Source: Novipirellula galeiformis
GTDB taxonomy: Bacteria; Planctomycetota; Planctomycetia; Pirellulales; Pirellulaceae
Direction: 5' to 3'
Length of the DNA: 64,000 nt
NCBI RefSeq assembly: GCF_007860095.1
Contig: NZ_SJPT01000001.1
Span: forward strand, 882,212 to 946,211
Below, one piece after another: positions 24,599-34,546 of this stretch. The position numbers and the translations under genes were made by a program. The notes under the pieces were generated by a model. That model made no database searches. It saw nothing but the letters and a program-made list of their open reading frames with translations, and had not been told where the DNA came from. Position 1 is the first letter of the stretch, and every line of letters begins with the position of its first letter.

Positions 24599-27559
24599 AT
24601 GTCCACAAGCACAAATCAGCCATCGCATTGCTCGTCCTCCGCTTCGAACGCTATCGATTTTGTCGATGGGTTTGCACGGCGTCACCTTGGATCTTCGGAA
24701 ACCGAACTCGCTGCGATGTTGGATTTGCTCGGTTTCGATTCACTGGACGCGATTTCCGACGCCACCGTGCCAGCGGACATTCGTCTCGATGCCCCACTTG
24801 ATATTCCCGATCCACGCGGCGAGCGGGAATGTTTGCAAGGCCTGAAGGCGATCGCCAGCAAGAACAAAATCTACCGCTCGTGCATCGGGATGGGGTACAC
24901 CGGCACCGTCACGCCACCAGTGATTTTGCGGAATGTCTTAGAGAATCCAGGTTGGTACACCCAGTACACGCCCTACCAAGCCGAAATTTCGCAAGGGCGT
25001 CTCGAAGCGTTGCTGAACTTCCAAACCGTGATCGCCGATCTGACCGGATTGCCGTTGGCCGGGGCAAGTCTGCTGGACGAAGCGACCGCGGCCGCCGAAG
25101 CGATGGGGATGTGCATCGCGATTGCCAACCACAAGAAAACAGGCTTTTGGGCCTCCGACGATTGCCACCCACAAACGTTGGCGCTACTGAAAACACGGGC
25201 TGCCGGTTTAGGCGTCGATTTAAAGATTGGGCCGGTTAGCGAGATCGATTTTGATTTTGGCGATGGCGGTCTGTGTGGCGTGCTGGTTCAGTACCCAACC
25301 ACCGATGGCCGGATCAACGATTACAGCGAATTGGCGGCACAAGCCAAAAGCCACAAGTGTTTGACAGTTGCGGCGGCGGATTTGTTGGCATTGACGCTGA
25401 TCACGCCTCCGGGCCAATGGGGCGCCGACATTTGCATTGGCAGCGCTCAACGATTCGGAGTGCCGATGGGATTAGGCGGACCGCACGCTGCGTACATCTC
25501 GACTCGCGATGAGTATGCCCGCAAGCTTCCCGGGCGGATCATTGGCGTTTCCAAAGACTGCCATGGCAACCGTGCGCTTCGCATGGCGATTCAAACTCGC
25601 GAACAACATATTCGCCGTGACAAAGCGACCAGCAATATTTGCACCGCCCAAGCACTACTTGCGATCATCAATTCGTTTTACGCGGTCTATCATGGCCCCG
25701 AAGGATTGACGAGCATTGCCCGCCGAGTGCAGGGCTTCACCGCCGCACTCGCCAAAGGACTCGAGCGACTCGGTCACAAGGCGACTCATGATGGTCCCGT
25801 CTTTGACACGATTCGAATTCGCTTGGGCAAAGGACGCACGCATGCCGCCCGCCAGGTTGCCGATGCGGCACGCGAACGCCAAATCAACTTGCGTGAATAC
25901 GATGACGGTTCTCTCGGGGTGACCCTCGATGAAACCAGCGACCGCGGATTGGTTGCGGATCTTTTGGCCGCGTTCAATTTTGGACATTACACCGGTTTCG
26001 ATATCGATGAATTGCTCGCTGAGGCTGAAGCCGAAGGTCTATGCGATCTAACGGGGTTTGCCCGCACTAGCGATTTCTTAACTCATCCTGTGTTCCACAC
26101 GTATCGCAGTGAAACCAAGTTGCTACGGTACATTTTCAAGTTGATGAGCCGCGATTTGTCGCTCGCTCACAGCATGATTCCGCTGGGTTCGTGCACGATG
26201 AAATTGAACGGCACGAGCGAAATGATCCCGGTGACATGGCCCGAGTTTGCCGAGATTCATCCGTTCTCGCCCGATACTCAGTGGCGTGGTTACACGCAAA
26301 TGTTCCGCGAGCTGGAATCTTGGTTGTGCAGCGTGACAGGGTTTGCGGCGGTCAGCTTGCAGCCCAATGCGGGGGCGCAAGGCGAGTACGCCGGATTGCT
26401 TGTGATTCGCGCCTACCATGAACATCAAGCCGCCAAAGCAGGGCAAAAAAACGAACGCAATGTTTGTTTGATCCCGACCTCCGCGCACGGAACCAATCCC
26501 GCATCGGCAGTGATGGCGGGGATGAAAGTCGTACCGATCAAGTGCAACGATCGCGGCGATATCGACATGGACGATTTGAATGCGAAAGCTGTCCAGCACA
26601 GTGACAAACTTTCCTGCTTGATGATCACCTATCCGTCCACGCACGGCGTTTTTGAAAGCACCGTGCGACGCGTTTGTGACTTGATTCACGAGCATGGCGG
26701 GCAAGTTTACATGGACGGTGCGAACATGAACGCCCAAGTCGGATTGACCAGTCCTGGCAAAATTGGCGCAGACGTGTGTCACTTGAACTTGCACAAAACG
26801 TTCTGTATTCCTCACGGCGGTGGTGGTCCCGGAATGGGGCCGATCGGTGTGGCGCCACAACTCGCTCCGTTTTTACCCGAGCATCCGGTGGAGCGTCCTG
26901 ATACTGCGGGCGAATTTGCGATCGGGCCTGTCTCGGCAGCACCCTATGGCAGCCCCAGCATTTTGACGATCAGCTACGTGTACATCGCCTTGATGGGGGC
27001 GTCGGGACTGAAACAGGCAACGCAAGTTGCGATTCTAAACGCGAACTACATGGCCAAGCGTTTGAGCGAGCACTTTGACATCCTATACACCGATGACAAA
27101 GGTTTCGTTGCCCACGAATTCATTGTCGATTGTCGCAAGTTCGAAAAGTCCGCAGGCGTAAAAATCGATGACATTGCCAAGCGTTTGATGGATTACGGTT
27201 TCCACAGTCCGACGATGTCTTTCCCCGTGCCCGGTACGTTGATGATCGAACCGACCGAAAGCGAGAGCAAAGATGAGCTTGATCGGTTCTGTGACGCGAT
27301 GATTTCGATTCGCGCCGAGATTCAAAGCATCGAAGACGGCAAGATGGACGCAGAGGATAACCCGCTGAAGCACGCTCCGCACACGATGGGAGCGATCGGC
27401 AGCGACGATTGGCAGCATCCTTACACGCGAGAGCAAGCGGCTTGGCCGATGGCGTGGTTGCGAGACGCCAAGTTCTGGCCCACGGTAGGCCGCATCGATA
27501 GTGCCTACGGCGACCGCAACCTCGTTTGCAGTTGCCCGCCAATGGACGATTATTCGTAG
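24599..27559 (+). CDS. gcvP: Glycine dehydrogenase (decarboxylating), P-protein
   Basis: GcvP decarboxylates glycine with PLP and passes the aminomethyl group to lipoyl-GcvH in the glycine cleavage system. The 986-residue single chain contains both halves, as in E. coli. The PLP lysine is at about residue 733 in [22 protein letters not shown]. Other family blocks, such as [28 protein letters not shown] and [10 protein letters not shown], are intact. ATG 24599 is chosen for the family N-terminus. Neither gcvT nor gcvH lies in this window. No glycine riboswitch could be recognised upstream. Confidence 0.96.
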   Translation: MSTSTNQPSHCSSSASNAIDFVDGFARRHLGSSETELAAMLDLLGFDSLDAISDATVPADIRLDAPLDIPDPRGERECLQGLKAIASKNKIYRSCIGMGYTGTVTPPVILRNVLENPGWYTQYTPYQAEISQGRLEALLNFQTVIADLTGLPLAGASLLDEATAAAEAMGMCIAIANHKKTGFWASDDCHPQTLALLKTRAAGLGVDLKIGPVSEIDFDFGDGGLCGVLVQYPTTDGRINDYSELAAQAKSHKCLTVAAADLLALTLITPPGQWGADICIGSAQRFGVPMGLGGPHAAYISTRDEYARKLPGRIIGVSKDCHGNRALRMAIQTREQHIRRDKATSNICTAQALLAIINSFYAVYHGPEGLTSIARRVQGFTAALAKGLERLGHKATHDGPVFDTIRIRLGKGRTHAARQVADAARERQINLREYDDGSLGVTLDETSDRGLVADLLAAFNFGHYTGFDIDELLAEAEAEGLCDLTGFARTSDFLTHPVFHTYRSETKLLRYIFKLMSRDLSLAHSMIPLGSCTMKLNGTSEMIPVTWPEFAEIHPFSPDTQWRGYTQMFRELESWLCSVTGFAAVSLQPNAGAQGEYAGLLVIRAYHEHQAAKAGQKNERNVCLIPTSAHGTNPASAVMAGMKVVPIKCNDRGDIDMDDLNAKAVQHSDKLSCLMITYPSTHGVFESTVRRVCDLIHEHGGQVYMDGANMNAQVGLTSPGKIGADVCHLNLHKTFCIPHGGGGPGMGPIGVAPQLAPFLPEHPVERPDTAGEFAIGPVSAAPYGSPSILTISYVYIALMGASGLKQATQVAILNANYMAKRLSEHFDILYTDDKGFVAHEFIVDCRKFEKSAGVKIDDIAKRLMDYGFHSPTMSFPVPGTLMIEPTESESKDELDRFCDAMISIRAEIQSIEDGKMDAEDNPLKHAPHTMGAIGSDDWQHPYTREQAAWPMAWLRDAKFWPTVGRIDSAYGDRNLVCSCPPMDDYS

Positions 27560-27585
27560 GCGTATGATCGTCTAGCTTGGCGTTA

Positions 27586-27685
27586 CCAGCTTGGAAAGCT
27601 GGACGACATTGATGTGGGATGTAGGGCCGGTTCTCGCCGGCCAATCACAGGGAGGGCCGTTTCCACCGGCCTTTCGCCTTATTTA
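27586..27685. repeat. Intergenic repeat cluster between gcvP and an ABC ATPase
   Basis: Starts with CCAGCTTGGAAAGCTGG (a palindrome at about 27588) and continues with GTAGGGCCGGTTCTCGCCGGCC and GGGCCGTTTCCACCGGCC. The last two belong to the same family as 24332 and 39877. It lies between convergent genes, as copies of this family often do. Confidence 0.7.
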
Positions 27686-27693
27686 AAAGTGCG

Positions 27694-28713
27694 CTAGCGA
27701 CTGTTGGCGGCTACGCTCGCAGCGTTTTGCAGATTGCGTTCCGACGTTTCGCGGAACAGATCGGCAATCACATCCTCTAGCGGTGGATCCTCCACCGCGA
27801 CGTCTTCGATCGGATTGTCTCGCAATGTTTCCGCTAACACGCGCGGTACGTCGGCGCGATTGACTCGCACTCGCACCTTGGGCCAATTCTCGTCCAAGAC
27901 TTCGCCGAACGTCGACATTGATGGCCGATGCCCTTCGGCGAACTGGAGCGTGATGATCTTGGAGCCTGAGAATTTGTCGATGATTCCCGACAGCGATCCG
28001 TCGTACTCGATGCGACCATCGGCAACGATCACAACGCGTTTGCACAACGCCGCGATGTCTTTCATGTAATGGCTGGTCAACAGAATCGTGATCTTGCGTT
28101 TCTCTTGGTAGTACCGCAAAAACTTCTGGATGTTGTGCTGGGCGATCACGTCCAGACCGATCGTCGGTTCGTCCAAAAACAAGACTTCGGGACTGTGCAA
28201 TAGTGCCGCGATCAACTCCATCTTCATCCGCTCGCCGAGAGATAATTCCCGCACCGGTTGGCTGAGCAGTCGCCCGACATCGAGCAAATCGGTCAGTTCG
28301 GAGAGCGTTGTTTTGAATTGGTCCGCGTCAATGCCGTAGATCTGCTGGTGCAGTCGATACGATTCTTGCGCGGGCAAATCCCACCAAAGCTGGTTTTTCT
28401 GGCCCATCACCAGGGCGAATCGGCGACGATAATCGTTTTTCCGCTGCCATGGGACATATCCCATCACCGATGCGGTGCCGCTGGTTGGATTGATCACCCC
28501 GCTGAGCAGTTTCAGCGTCGTCGTCTTGCCGGCACCGTTGGGGCCAAGAAAGGCCACAAATTCACCTTGCTGGACATCCAAATCGATCCCGCGAACCGCT
28601 TCCACCTCACTGTATTCACGATGGAACAGTCCCCGGATACTCTCGGAAAGCCCCTCGCGTTTCTTGTAGACACGGTACGACTTGGTTAATTGACGGACTT
28701 CGATAATGGACAT
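27694..28713 (-). CDS. Orphan ABC-2-type transporter ATPase
   Basis: A 339-residue ATPase with a complete nucleotide-binding domain: GPNGAGKTTTL, LSLGERMKMEL, VLFLDEPTIGLD and TSHYMKDI. It carries an N-terminal segment with KREGLSESIRGLFHREY and a C-terminal domain of about 100 residues, the layout of the ABC-2 ATPases related to DrrA/YadG that usually precede two membrane genes. Here no permease gene follows: the gene ends facing gcvP, and the next gene (ispF) starts 242 bp away in the other direction. Its permease must be elsewhere. Confidence 0.9.
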   Translation of the reverse strand: MSIIEVRQLTKSYRVYKKREGLSESIRGLFHREYSEVEAVRGIDLDVQQGEFVAFLGPNGAGKTTTLKLLSGVINPTSGTASVMGYVPWQRKNDYRRRFALVMGQKNQLWWDLPAQESYRLHQQIYGIDADQFKTTLSELTDLLDVGRLLSQPVRELSLGERMKMELIAALLHSPEVLFLDEPTIGLDVIAQHNIQKFLRYYQEKRKITILLTSHYMKDIAALCKRVVIVADGRIEYDGSLSGIIDKFSGSKIITLQFAEGHRPSMSTFGEVLDENWPKVRVRVNRADVPRVLAETLRDNPIEDVAVEDPPLEDVIADLFRETSERNLQNAASVAANSR

Positions 28714-28955
28714 GAATACGGCTGACTCGAGCTAAGGTCGGTACATCGCGCGGAGGCTACGGTCGGTTATTGTAGGGTGCGATGGCAAAGACTGTAGATC
28801 CCCCGTGCCAACATCCATTCCACCCCGTCCCCCTGTTTGCAATGCTTTTTACTGGGGAAGGTCCGCTAGCAAGTGGATGAGTATTTGGGGGAGGTTTTGT
28901 TTTCGTCCTCCGTTTTTTGTTGTCCCCCAGCAATCCCCTCTTTGGAGTTTCCCAC

Positions 28956-29459
28956 ATGAGCACACCGATTCCTGCGATTCGTATTGGACTGGGGTACGAT
29001 TCCCACCGCCTTGGTAATGGGGGGCCGCTTCGGATCGGAGCGATGGAAATTCCGGCTGAAGTGCATGCGATCGGCCACAGCGATGCCGATGTTTTGCTGC
29101 ATGCGATCACCGACGCGTTGTTGGGCTCGGTGGCCGAGCCTGATATTGGCCGCTTATTTCCGGACCATGCCGAAGAAAACCGAGACCGTGACAGTCGCGA
29201 TTTCCTGCATGAAGCTCTTCGTCGGGTCCGCCATCACGGCATGGAAATCGTCAATCTCGACTGCGTTATCTTAGCGGAACGCCCCAAAATGGCACCCCAT
29301 TTGGATTTGATGCGAGAAACGATCGCGGGGTTGTTAGATATCTCAGTTGATCGAATTGGTATCAAAGCAAAGACGGGCGAAGGGATTGGGGCGATCGGCG
29401 GTGCGACCGCGATCGCCGCTCGCGTTGTGGCGCTGGTTTACAGCACGCGGGAATCCTAA
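28956..29459 (+). CDS. ispF: 2-C-methyl-D-erythritol 2,4-cyclodiphosphate synthase
   Basis: IspF makes the cyclic diphosphate in the MEP isoprenoid pathway. The 167-residue length is normal. The metal-binding start GLGYDSHRL, the HSDADVLLHAITDALLG motif, and the C-terminal KAKTGEGIGAIG and ARVVALV segments are intact. ATG 28956 is chosen; GGAG lies about 13 bases upstream. The gene is followed by cysS after a 113-bp gap. Confidence 0.95.
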   Translation: MSTPIPAIRIGLGYDSHRLGNGGPLRIGAMEIPAEVHAIGHSDADVLLHAITDALLGSVAEPDIGRLFPDHAEENRDRDSRDFLHEALRRVRHHGMEIVNLDCVILAERPKMAPHLDLMRETIAGLLDISVDRIGIKAKTGEGIGAIGGATAIAARVVALVYSTRES

Positions 29460-29572
29460 ATCGCCCTCTACTTGATCGCCTTCTCTCTCTATAATTCCCC
29501 GATTCCCACGAAGTTCGATTCTGTGTCGGAATCGTTTGCATCCCTGAAAGTCTTTTTCCCAGAACAGTTTCG

Positions 29573-31168
29573 ATGAGCACTGCTACCGCCTCCACCAGCG
29601 TCACGGGGACTTCGGAAACGAAGCCGCCGATCAAAATTTACAACACGCTGAGCAAAACCAAGGAAATCTTTCAGCCTATCGCGCCGCCCAAGGTCGGGAT
29701 CTATTTGTGTGGTCCCACCGTTTACGCCGAGTCGCACATCGGGCATATGGTCGGCCCTGTGATTTTCGATACGGTCAAACGCTACCTTCGCTACAGCGGC
29801 TATGACGTCACTTGGGTGGTCAATATCACCGATGTCGACGACAAATTGATCGCGAAAAGCCGCGAGCGGGGGATTCCGATGAGCCAAATCGCGGTTGAAA
29901 TGACCGCCGATTACTTGTCGAACCTGCGTGAGTTGGGGGTCAACCAAATTGACTATCTGCCGCGGGCAACCGACCACATGCCGCAAATCATTAGCTTTAT
30001 CGAGGCGTTGATCGCCAAGGGGCACGCGTACGAAGTCGACGGCGATGTCTTTTTTGACGTGATGAAGGATCCCAACTACGGCCAACTTTCCAATCGCAGC
30101 GTCGATGCTCAACAGGGCGAAGGGGGCGAAGCGGCGGCCAAGAAAAAATCCTCAGGCGATTTCGCGCTTTGGAAAAATGCCAAAGGCCAATCGATCGCTT
30201 GGGATAGTCCCTGGGGCAAAGGGCGGCCGGGTTGGCATATCGAGTGCTCGGCGATGAGCCACGAAATCCTGGGTGATACGTTCGACATCCACGGCGGCGG
30301 CTTGGATTTGATGTTCCCACACCATGAGAACGAACGCGCTCAAAGCGGTTGCTGCCACGATGCACCGATGGTCAAGTATTGGATGCACAACGGGCTGATG
30401 CGTGCCGGTGAAAAAGGCAAAGTCGGTGGCAAAAGCGACCGCGAAGAGTCCAACGAAGAGGCCGCAGCAGGCAAGATCAGCCGCAGCAAGGGAGCGGGTG
30501 GATTGTCCGATTTGATTCGCCGACACACCGGCGAACGCATCCGGTTCTTCTTGCTCCGCACGCACTATCGATCGACCATCGTGTATGGCGAAGAAGGATT
30601 GCAAGAAGCGGGGACGTCGCTCGAAGCGTTCTACCGATTCTTCGATCGTTTCGCCGAGATCAGCGGCAAATCGGTTTACGATTTACAGCCCGCCGCATCG
30701 CGAACCGAAGGCGAATTTGATCCAGGTAAAGACGCGTTGCTGGTTGAGATGCACGGCGTTCGGCAAAAGTTCTTGGCCGCCATGGATGACGATTTCAACA
30801 CTGGCGCAGCGATCAGTGTGTTGTTCGATACGCTGCGTTTGATGAATCGTTTCATGGACGAAAACAAGCTCGACGCCAGCAGCGACAAGGCCTCTGCGGC
30901 AGTCGCTTCGCTTGTCGCGGCTGCGACGATCATTCGTGAATTGACTGCGGTGCTTGGCATCTTTGTTAAAGCACCCCCGAAATCGAGTGGCGATGATGGC
31001 GACGCGGCGCTGTTGGACAGCGTGGTTCACTTGTTGATCAATTTGCGCAAAGAAGCACGTGAGCGAAAGGATTACGCCACCGGCGATGCGATCCGCGATC
31101 GACTGAGCGAGCTCGGCGTCGCACTACTGGATAAGAAAGAAGGCACCAGCTGGGAACGTAGCTCGTGA
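29573..31168 (+). CDS. cysS: Cysteinyl-tRNA synthetase with an altered KMSKS loop
   Basis: CysRS charges tRNA-Cys. HIGH is at residues 55-58, with the zinc-binding CGPTVY just before it. The KMSKS loop reads KISRS at residue 301 and is preceded by a Lys/Glu-rich insert of about 20 residues ([19 protein letters not shown]) that typical CysRS lacks. The remaining domains (C-terminal anticodon-binding helix bundle, about 400-531) look complete, so the enzyme should be functional. The stop overlaps the ruvC GTG start by 4 bp, coupling the two genes. Confidence 0.95.
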   Translation: MSTATASTSVTGTSETKPPIKIYNTLSKTKEIFQPIAPPKVGIYLCGPTVYAESHIGHMVGPVIFDTVKRYLRYSGYDVTWVVNITDVDDKLIAKSRERGIPMSQIAVEMTADYLSNLRELGVNQIDYLPRATDHMPQIISFIEALIAKGHAYEVDGDVFFDVMKDPNYGQLSNRSVDAQQGEGGEAAAKKKSSGDFALWKNAKGQSIAWDSPWGKGRPGWHIECSAMSHEILGDTFDIHGGGLDLMFPHHENERAQSGCCHDAPMVKYWMHNGLMRAGEKGKVGGKSDREESNEEAAAGKISRSKGAGGLSDLIRRHTGERIRFFLLRTHYRSTIVYGEEGLQEAGTSLEAFYRFFDRFAEISGKSVYDLQPAASRTEGEFDPGKDALLVEMHGVRQKFLAAMDDDFNTGAAISVLFDTLRLMNRFMDENKLDASSDKASAAVASLVAAATIIRELTAVLGIFVKAPPKSSGDDGDAALLDSVVHLLINLRKEARERKDYATGDAIRDRLSELGVALLDKKEGTSWERSS

Positions 31169-31689
31169 TCAAAGGCGGCGTATCGGGACGGCGGATTCTG
31201 GGCATTGACCCCGGTTTGAATACAACCGGGTACGGGGTGATCGAGGTTCACGGTGCGACGATCAAGTTGTGCGAAGCCGGGATCATTCGCAGCCGTGCCA
31301 AGGATCCGCTAGAGATGCGTCTGCGAGAGCTCTACACTGGCGTCAAGGAAGTGATCGAGGCGTTGCAGCCCGAGATGATGGCGCTGGAACAGTTGTTTTC
31401 GCATTACGAGCGACCGCGAACGGCAATTTTGATGGGCCATGCGCGCGGCGTGATTTGTTTAGCTGCCGGTGAAGCGGAAATTCCGGTAGGGCACTTTGAG
31501 CCCACGCGAGTGAAGAAGGTGTTGACCGGGAACGGTCGAGCTCCCAAAAGCCAAATGCAATTGGCGGTGAAGTTGCAGCTGCGGTTAGCGAATCTGCCCG
31601 AGCCGGCGGACGTTGCCGATGCATTGGCAATCGCGTTGTGTGGCCATCACTTGGGGATCAACACGCCGCTGGACAAGTTGATGAAGTAA
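31165..31689 (+). CDS. ruvC: Crossover junction endodeoxyribonuclease RuvC
   Basis: RuvC cuts Holliday junctions symmetrically in the RuvABC pathway. The 174-residue product shows the retroviral-integrase-like core: Asp15 in ILGIDPG, Glu75 in ALEQLF, and the two late Asp residues in [16 protein letters not shown]. The start is a GTG that overlaps the cysS stop (GTGA). It has the normal RuvC length. ruvA follows after 153 bp of repeat-bearing sequence. Confidence 0.94.
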   Translation: MIKGGVSGRRILGIDPGLNTTGYGVIEVHGATIKLCEAGIIRSRAKDPLEMRLRELYTGVKEVIEALQPEMMALEQLFSHYERPRTAILMGHARGVICLAAGEAEIPVGHFEPTRVKKVLTGNGRAPKSQMQLAVKLQLRLANLPEPADVADALAIALCGHHLGINTPLDKLMK

Positions 31690-31699
31690 GGAACAAGCG

Positions 31700-31803
31700 G
31701 GAAGTGTCGTGGATCTTGCTAAAAATCCCCGAATCGGTGTAGTGGATCTTGCTAAAGATCCCGGCAGTTAGGGAGGTTTAGCAACCTCCACTACAGGTTC
31801 TAT
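31700..31803. repeat. Two copies of a TGGATCTTGCTAAARATCC element plus its inverse
   Basis: GTGGATCTTGCTAAAAATCCCCG at about 31709, GTGGATCTTGCTAAAGATCCCGG at about 31742, and then GGAGGTTTAGCAACCTCCACTAC. Both GGATCTTGCTAAAGATCC and GGAGGTTTAGCAACCTCC are self-complementary. It separates ruvC from ruvA and contains no gene. Confidence 0.75.
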
Positions 31804-31842
31804 CCCACTTTTTAATAACACGTTTTTGTAGGATGCAATCCG

Positions 31843-32469
31843 TTGATCGTCACGATTACAGGAAAATTGGTTCGCGTTGGCGAGGCCTCGGTGGTGATTG
31901 AATCGGCCCCGTTTGAATACGAGGTGTTTGTTGCCGATTTCACACGTCGTCAAATGCAAGGCAAGATCGGTGACGAAGCGCGGCTGCATACGTTGCAGTA
32001 CATCGAAGGTAACGCGGCTCAAGGCGGACGATTGACTCCGCGATTGATCGGCTTTTTGTCGGAGCCCGAACGCCAATTTTTTGATCTGTTTTGCAGCGTC
32101 GACGGCGTCGGCGTCAAGAAGGCGTTGCGCGCGATGGTACGTCCGGTCAAGGAATTGGCGGTGCTGATCGAACAACAAGACGCCAAGTCGCTCTCCGCAC
32201 TTCCCGGCGTGGGGCCAGCCACGAGCGAGCGGATCATTGCCAAACTGCGTCGCAAGATGCCTCGCTTCGCCTTGATGGTCGATCCAGGGGCGATTGGCGA
32301 GACGCAAGAGGCGGGCAGCGAAGTGATCGGCGAGACGTTCGACGCCTTGATCACGTTGGGGCACACCGAAGCGGATGCACGGCGATTGATCGACGAAGCG
32401 ATCGCAGGGAAGAAGAAGTTCAAGGACACCGAGTCGCTACTAACCGCGATCTACCAGCGTTCGAGTTAG
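31843..32469 (+). CDS. ruvA: Holliday junction branch migration protein RuvA
   Basis: RuvA binds the four-way junction and loads RuvB. The 208-residue product has an N-terminal OB fold ([10 protein letters not shown]), two helix-hairpin-helix motifs ([14 protein letters not shown] and [15 protein letters not shown]), and a C-terminal UBA-like domain ([17 protein letters not shown]). It begins at a TTG codon, with TAGGA nine bases upstream. ruvB is not in this window, so the operon is split compared with many bacteria. Confidence 0.93.
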   Translation: MIVTITGKLVRVGEASVVIESAPFEYEVFVADFTRRQMQGKIGDEARLHTLQYIEGNAAQGGRLTPRLIGFLSEPERQFFDLFCSVDGVGVKKALRAMVRPVKELAVLIEQQDAKSLSALPGVGPATSERIIAKLRRKMPRFALMVDPGAIGETQEAGSEVIGETFDALITLGHTEADARRLIDEAIAGKKKFKDTESLLTAIYQRSS

Positions 32470-32490
32470 GCTCGGCGTCGATAAAAAAGA

Positions 32491-32542
32491 GGGATAGGCT
32501 TCCGGCCTTGATTGCATCCGCGACAGACTCGAAGTCTATCCC
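32491..32542. repeat. Inverted repeat GGGATAGGCTT...AAGTCTATCCC
   Basis: Two 11-base arms, 30 bases apart, one mismatch, after ruvA and across the stop codon of the receiver-like gene on the other strand. The same GATAGGCTTCC word occurs at about 24250, and its inverse (GGAAACCTATCCC) at about 43877. It may act as a shared 3' element between convergent genes. Confidence 0.6.
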
Positions 32543-32886
32543 ACAAATAAACTCGGCAGTGCTGCGTCAAATTGGCCTCGCGTCATCACCGTGGGCACGC
32601 CAGCTTCGCGTGCCGCTTTGAGTTGGTTGATTTGAACGTGAGGCCCATAGGCAATCACTTTCGCAGTCGGACAGCGGGTAGCGATTTCAGCCACCACGTC
32701 GGGTATCAATTTGCTGCGTGTTGACAAATCGATGATCACGTAGGCCACCGAGTCGAGGTCCCCTGCGGGCAAATTTCCGCTGAACTTGAATTCCAGCTCG
32801 GCGTTTGCTGCGGCACCACGCACGCGTGATGCGAACATCAAATCACCAGACAAAAACAGCACGAGATCAGCGGATGCATTTGTCAT
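32536..32886 (-). CDS. Receiver-like (CheY-fold) small protein lacking part of the acidic pocket
   Basis: A 116-residue protein with the alternating strand/helix order of a response-regulator receiver: LVLFLSGDLMF, AYVIIDLSTRS (Asp in the expected phosphoacceptor strand) and PTAKVIAYGP. The acidic pair at the end of strand 1 and the conserved Lys near the C-terminus are not seen, so phosphorylation may not work. I do not recognise an exact family. It ends 4 bp before the epimerase gene on the same strand and could be the last gene of that operon. Confidence 0.6.
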   Translation of the reverse strand: MTNASADLVLFLSGDLMFASRVRGAAANAELEFKFSGNLPAGDLDSVAYVIIDLSTRSKLIPDVVAEIATRCPTAKVIAYGPHVQINQLKAAREAGVPTVMTRGQFDAALPSLFVG

Positions 32887-32890
32887 CGGA

Positions 32891-33736
32891 TTACTTACGC
32901 TTCTCGACTTCGTTCTTCATGAATTTTAAGCCTTCCGTGGCTAACGTAATTTCATCCTTGAACATGCGGCGCCAAATTTTGGTAGCGGCGGCGATCTCGG
33001 GAAGCGCTAGTCCAAACGCTTCGATGACCATCCAACCGTCGTAGCCCATTTCGGCAATCGCGTCAAAGTTTTCTTCCCAGCGAACATGTCCTTCGCCCGG
33101 GGTGCCGCGATCGTTCTCGCTGATGTGGACATGATAAAGTTTATCGCCACCGACTTTGACTGCGTCTTTGATCCCCTTCTCTTCGATGTTGCTGTGGAAA
33201 GTATCGTACATCATTCCGCAAGCGGGATGGTCGACTTCGCGAACAAAACGCGCCGAATCGGCATGACAATTGAGAAAATAACATTCGAAACGGTTCAGCG
33301 CCTCGACGCCGAGCTTCACTCCGACGTTACCGGCATGTTCGGCGACCGCTCGCATGCTTTGGACGCCCCATTTCCATTCGTCTTCGGTGGGCCCCGCGCC
33401 GCTGAACACGCCGATCGCTGAGTGGTAGGGACCGACCAAGGTTTCGACGCCTGCGGCTGCACAGCAATCCAAGGTCCTCTTCGTCAATTCAATTCCCTTG
33501 GCGCGAACGCTTGCGTCGGGGGAAATCGGATTGTCCTCTTCCCCACGAATCGTGACGGCGGTGCGGGCCAACCCGATGTCGTCGAGCTTCTTACCGATCG
33601 CTGAGTAGTCGAGGTCAATGTTGAACATCGGCAACTCGACTCCATCGTAGCCAGCCGATTTGAGCTGCTCGCAAACGGGCAGCAGTTCGTCGGTGACTTC
33701 GCCAGACCAGAGGAGGAGGTTCATGCCGTATTTCAT
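32891..33736 (-). CDS. Sugar phosphate isomerase/epimerase, D-tagatose 3-epimerase-like
   Basis: A 281-residue TIM-barrel enzyme. Metal ligands expected for D-tagatose/D-psicose 3-epimerases are all present: Glu145 (VEALNRFE), Asp178 (MYDTFHSNIEE), His204 (HVHISEND) and Glu239 (VIEAFG). The GTPGEGHVRW loop also matches. It likely epimerises a ketose or related sugar at C3. The true substrate is not determined by sequence. Its ATG overlaps the stop of the preceding AcpH-like gene (ATGA), so they are coupled. Confidence 0.9.
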   Translation of the reverse strand: MKYGMNLLLWSGEVTDELLPVCEQLKSAGYDGVELPMFNIDLDYSAIGKKLDDIGLARTAVTIRGEEDNPISPDASVRAKGIELTKRTLDCCAAAGVETLVGPYHSAIGVFSGAGPTEDEWKWGVQSMRAVAEHAGNVGVKLGVEALNRFECYFLNCHADSARFVREVDHPACGMMYDTFHSNIEEKGIKDAVKVGGDKLYHVHISENDRGTPGEGHVRWEENFDAIAEMGYDGWMVIEAFGLALPEIAAATKIWRRMFKDEITLATEGLKFMKNEVEKRK

Positions 33737-34434
33737 TGTTCGCCTGTCAATGGTTTGGAAACAAGGGAGGAAAAAGGAGATTCACCGGAGGGGGGCGTGA
33801 GCAGTTCGATCCGCCGTGATTCCACTAGCGTAGAGGCTTGCGGAATCCAGTCGCCAATGTGCGGTGGCAAGGCGGCAAGGCCGACACGGCTCATCACTTG
33901 ATTGAGTCGAAATAAGAGTTTGTCATTGTCGACGTAGTCGTACAAGAACCGTATTTCGATAAATCGATCGATCGTCTTGGCAAGGTTTTGGGTTGGCTTG
34001 CCAGTGATTTTGTTGACACAGGCCTGTATTTTCTCGGACGACAGATCGCTCAGCAAGCCGTAGTAGCGGTCCGCAACCGAGGAATCTTCGCGAATCCAGA
34101 AGGCATCGAGCAAGATTTCGATCAGAATGTGCCCGACAAACGTCGGCCGAAATCCGGCGTCCCCGGGCAATTGCTCTCGCAGTTGTACCGCCAACGTCAG
34201 GTTCGTTTCGACAAACGCCTGGGTCGCATGAAACCATTGGTCATCGTCGACATGTTGAATGATCCCGCTGGCAACGTCGCGGACATGGGGATCTTCGTCG
34301 TTGGCCAACAAGAGTGCATGGCGTCGACGAGCTCGGATTTTTCGATCCACGACGCTCAACCAATCTGGCACTGCCGTTCCCGCCGCTTTAAACGGTTGGT
34401 CGAAATAGGGTAATGCGTGGCTCAGAAAATTCAT
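33733..34434 (-). CDS. AcpH-like (DUF479-type) protein
   Basis: A 233-residue protein beginning MNFLSHALPYFDQPFKAAGTAVPDW, which resembles the start of the DUF479/AcpH family, whose member in E. coli removes phosphopantetheine from acyl-carrier protein. Further family-type text includes VDDDQWFHATQAF and GHILIEILLDAFW. Homology is suggested by motif only, and the C-terminal 60 residues look different. ATG 34434 is chosen because the homology starts there; the frame extends to 34512. It is translated just before the epimerase. Confidence 0.65.
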   Translation of the reverse strand: MNFLSHALPYFDQPFKAAGTAVPDWLSVVDRKIRARRRHALLLANDEDPHVRDVASGIIQHVDDDQWFHATQAFVETNLTLAVQLREQLPGDAGFRPTFVGHILIEILLDAFWIREDSSVADRYYGLLSDLSSEKIQACVNKITGKPTQNLAKTIDRFIEIRFLYDYVDNDKLLFRLNQVMSRVGLAALPPHIGDWIPQASTLVESRRIELLTPPSGESPFSSLVSKPLTGEQ

Positions 34435-34546
34435 GTCGACTAGCCTACCAAGAATCACGAGCGGGTGGCAGGATAGTTCAGTGCGGCGACGAAAACGGTC
34501 TCTCTGCGTCACGCAGCGGTGTCGCCAACCACATTCTCATGGTCGG

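Noticed and set aside
26123-26860. Minus-strand open frame of 245 codons opposite gcvP
   Set aside because: Antisense to gcvP with no protein-like pattern.
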